This document shows positions 5,361 to 6,668 of a stretch of DNA of 6,668 bases, piece after piece. Within the stretch, counting starts at the first letter, position 1. Every line of letters starts with the position of its first letter. Source of the DNA: a bacterium (GTDB lineage Bacteria; Margulisbacteria; Marinamargulisbacteria; UBA6595); the NCBI GenBank assembly GCA_027621615.1, contig JAQCBC010000047.1, positions 1 to 6,668 of the forward strand, read 5' to 3'. The position numbers and the translations under genes are program-made. A model generated the notes under the pieces. That model did not search any database, was not told where the DNA came from, and was given only the letters and a program-made list of their open reading frames with translations.

Positions 5361-6244
5361 GATTTGTATTTCCGGGACAAGGGTCCCAAGTCGTGGGTAT
5401 GGGACGGGAGCTATACGCCCAGTATGCATCCGTTCAAGAACTATGGGATACGGCTGAAGATTTGTTGTCTATACCCATTAAAACAGTATGTTTTGAGGGT
5501 CCAGAAGCGGATTTGAAGCAAACACAGATGGCCCAGCTGGGTATTTTTTTAGTATCTGCTTCGTGGTTGGCCGTGATGGCTCAAGCTGGCATAGAGCCCA
5601 CGGTGGTGGCTGGGCATAGCTTGGGTGAGTTGACCGCCTATTATGCGGCGGGTGTCTATGATTTAGAAACGGCTTTGGCTGTGATTGCATATCGCGGTGA
5701 GGCGATGGCCGCGGCGTACCCATCGGCGGATTCGGCTATGAGTGCGGTTATGGGCATTGATGAGTCGGTGTTGGAGTCGGTGGTTGCGGGCCTTGATGAT
5801 GTGGTGATTGCCAATTACAATTCCCCCAATCAGTGGGTGATGTCCGGCACACGGGCGGCAGTTGCTGCGGCGGGTGAGGCGGTGACAGCGGCGGGTGCCA
5901 AGCGGGTGGTTCCGTTGCCGGTGAGTGGGGCCTTTCATTCGCCACTCATGGCGCCGGCTGCTGAGCAATTTGCGGCGTATTTGGCCGATGTCCCATTTCA
6001 AGATGCGGCGTTCCCAATTATTTTGAATCGAACAGCGGAATCGGAATTTGAAGCGGAGGCGTTGCGAGACAATTTGTCCCAACAAGTGCGATCGTCGGTG
6101 TTATGGACCCAGAGTGTGCGTGCAATGGCCGATCAAGTGGATACGCTCTATGAAGTGGGGCCGGGAAAGGTATTGACGGGTTTGGTTAAAAAAATTGCCC
6201 CTGAGGTATCGATTCAAAATTATGCGGAGGTGGTGAGCGTATGA
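5351..6244 (+). CDS. fabD: Malonyl-CoA:ACP transacylase (FabD)
   Basis: FabD moves malonyl from CoA to ACP, making the two-carbon donor for chain initiation and elongation. The protein has 297 residues, slightly shorter than E. coli's (about 309). FPGQGSQ (7-13) forms the oxyanion-side loop. The nucleophile S90 lies in GHSLGE, R115 in AYRGEAM binds the malonyl carboxylate, and H196 in GAFHSPLM completes the catalytic pair. NYNSPNQ (155-161) and LSQQVRSSVLWTQSV match the rest of the family, with a C-terminal YEVGPGKVLTGL. Its start overlaps fabH by 10 bp behind a good AGGAG, and its stop overlaps fabG as ATGA. The sequence is rich in Val, Ala, Gly and Glu, in keeping with the G-rich coding strand. 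A polyketide-type acyltransferase is unlikely given this context. Confidence 0.97.
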   Translation: MAIGFVFPGQGSQVVGMGRELYAQYASVQELWDTAEDLLSIPIKTVCFEGPEADLKQTQMAQLGIFLVSASWLAVMAQAGIEPTVVAGHSLGELTAYYAAGVYDLETALAVIAYRGEAMAAAYPSADSAMSAVMGIDESVLESVVAGLDDVVIANYNSPNQWVMSGTRAAVAAAGEAVTAAGAKRVVPLPVSGAFHSPLMAPAAEQFAAYLADVPFQDAAFPIILNRTAESEFEAEALRDNLSQQVRSSVLWTQSVRAMADQVDTLYEVGPGKVLTGLVKKIAPEVSIQNYAEVVSV

Positions 6245-6668
6245 GTCAACAAGTTGCCATTGTAACTGGGGGAACGCGCGGCATTGGCCTGGCTATTGCG
6301 AAGCATTTAATTGAGGAAGGGTTTGCGGTATCCATTTGTGGACGCTCTGAAGCATCGGTAACATCGGCGCTGGCTCAGCTGCAAGCGATCCCGGGTGCGC
6401 AGGTGCATGCTCAGGTGGTAGACGTGACTAACTTTTCAGAGACTGAGGCGTATGTTCAGTCGGTAACAGAGGCTTTGGGTGGCCCGCATATTTTGGTGAA
6501 CAATGCGGGGATTACCCAAGACAATTTATTGCTCCGGATGAAGCCCGAGGATTTTGCTAACGTTGTTGAGACCAATTTGATGTCAGCATTTAACATGACC
6601 AAGCCGTGTGTGCGGCCGATGTTAAAACAAAAATTTGGCCGCATTATCATGATGGGCTCGGTTGTTGG
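6241..6668 (+). CDS. fabG: 3-oxoacyl-ACP reductase FabG, N-terminal part (runs off right edge)
   Basis: FabG is an NADPH-dependent short-chain dehydrogenase that reduces 3-oxoacyl-ACP to 3-hydroxyacyl-ACP. About 142 residues are visible, starting at an ATG that overlaps the fabD stop as ATGA. The Rossmann cofactor motif is TGGTRGIG (9-16), and R35 in CGRSE suits NADPH binding. D61 of the DVTN motif contacts the adenine. NNAGITQDNLLLRM (87-100) and N112 in ETNL are typical, and the catalytic Ser is S140 in MGSVVG. The catalytic Tyr and Lys (YxxxK) lie beyond the window. The family is certain to short-chain reductase level; FabG rather than another SDR follows from the ITxDNLLLRM motif and operon position. 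acpP commonly comes next but cannot be seen. Confidence 0.96.
   Translation, partial: MSQQVAIVTGGTRGIGLAIAKHLIEEGFAVSICGRSEASVTSALAQLQAIPGAQVHAQVVDVTNFSETEAYVQSVTEALGGPHILVNNAGITQDNLLLRMKPEDFANVVETNLMSAFNMTKPCVRPMLKQKFGRIIMMGSVV

Noticed and set aside
5663..6085. 140-codon minus-strand frame inside fabD
   Set aside because: Arg/His-rich antisense shadow of a conserved enzyme.
1..6668. Mobile element, CRISPR array, phage attachment site or defence system
   Set aside because: I saw no transposase or integrase, no spaced direct repeats, and no tRNA 3'-end duplication; the genes are housekeeping apart from the left-edge partial gene.

Overview
This is a stretch of ordinary bacterial chromosome. 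It carries a leftward block (everything on the minus strand up to about 3,100) and a rightward fatty-acid and phospholipid synthesis operon on the plus strand from about 3,140 to the right edge. Overall GC is near 50%, with bacterial start and stop signals, a four-cysteine L32 protein, a type-A RNase P RNA and a tRNA gene that encodes its own CCA. FabH has the DWSDR...CILFGDGAGAVVL pattern more familiar from Cyanobacteria- and Firmicutes-like sequences than from Gammaproteobacteria. However, the encoded CCA and the matching GGU in RNase P argue against a true cyanobacterium. I cannot name the lineage; a deep relative of that side of the tree is a guess.

Layout, left to right. 1-367 (-): the 5' part of an unrecognised, AT-richer, cysteine-motif protein running off the window. 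443-1678 (-): Xaa-Pro aminopeptidase (M24B), all five metal ligands present. 1706-1811: an AT-rich spacer with no gene seen. 1812-1888 (-): a tRNA with anticodon CAU. 1936-2296 (-): rnpB, the RNase P RNA. 2310-3059 (-): an RsmE-type 16S rRNA methyltransferase, divergent in several usual motifs. 3060-3234: a divergent intergenic region with a promoter candidate facing each way. 3235 to the edge (+): rpmF, plsX, fabH, fabD and fabG (partial).

How the parts work together. The right-hand operon is compact: a 3-bp gap between rpmF and plsX, ATGA overlaps at plsX/fabH and fabD/fabG, and a 10-bp overlap at fabH/fabD. These genes supply malonyl-ACP (FabD), start (FabH) and reduce (FabG) acyl chains, and turn acyl-ACP into acyl-phosphate for membrane lipid synthesis (PlsX). 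A ribosomal protein gene leads the transcript. The left-hand block is RNA- and translation-related (rRNA methylation, tRNA 5' processing, a tRNA) plus a peptidase.

One property spans the window: the plus strand is G-rich in every stretch I counted, whichever way the genes point. That suggests replication-strand bias, with the plus strand as leading strand. I found no mobile element, CRISPR array or defence system. The most open item is the partial gene at the left edge.
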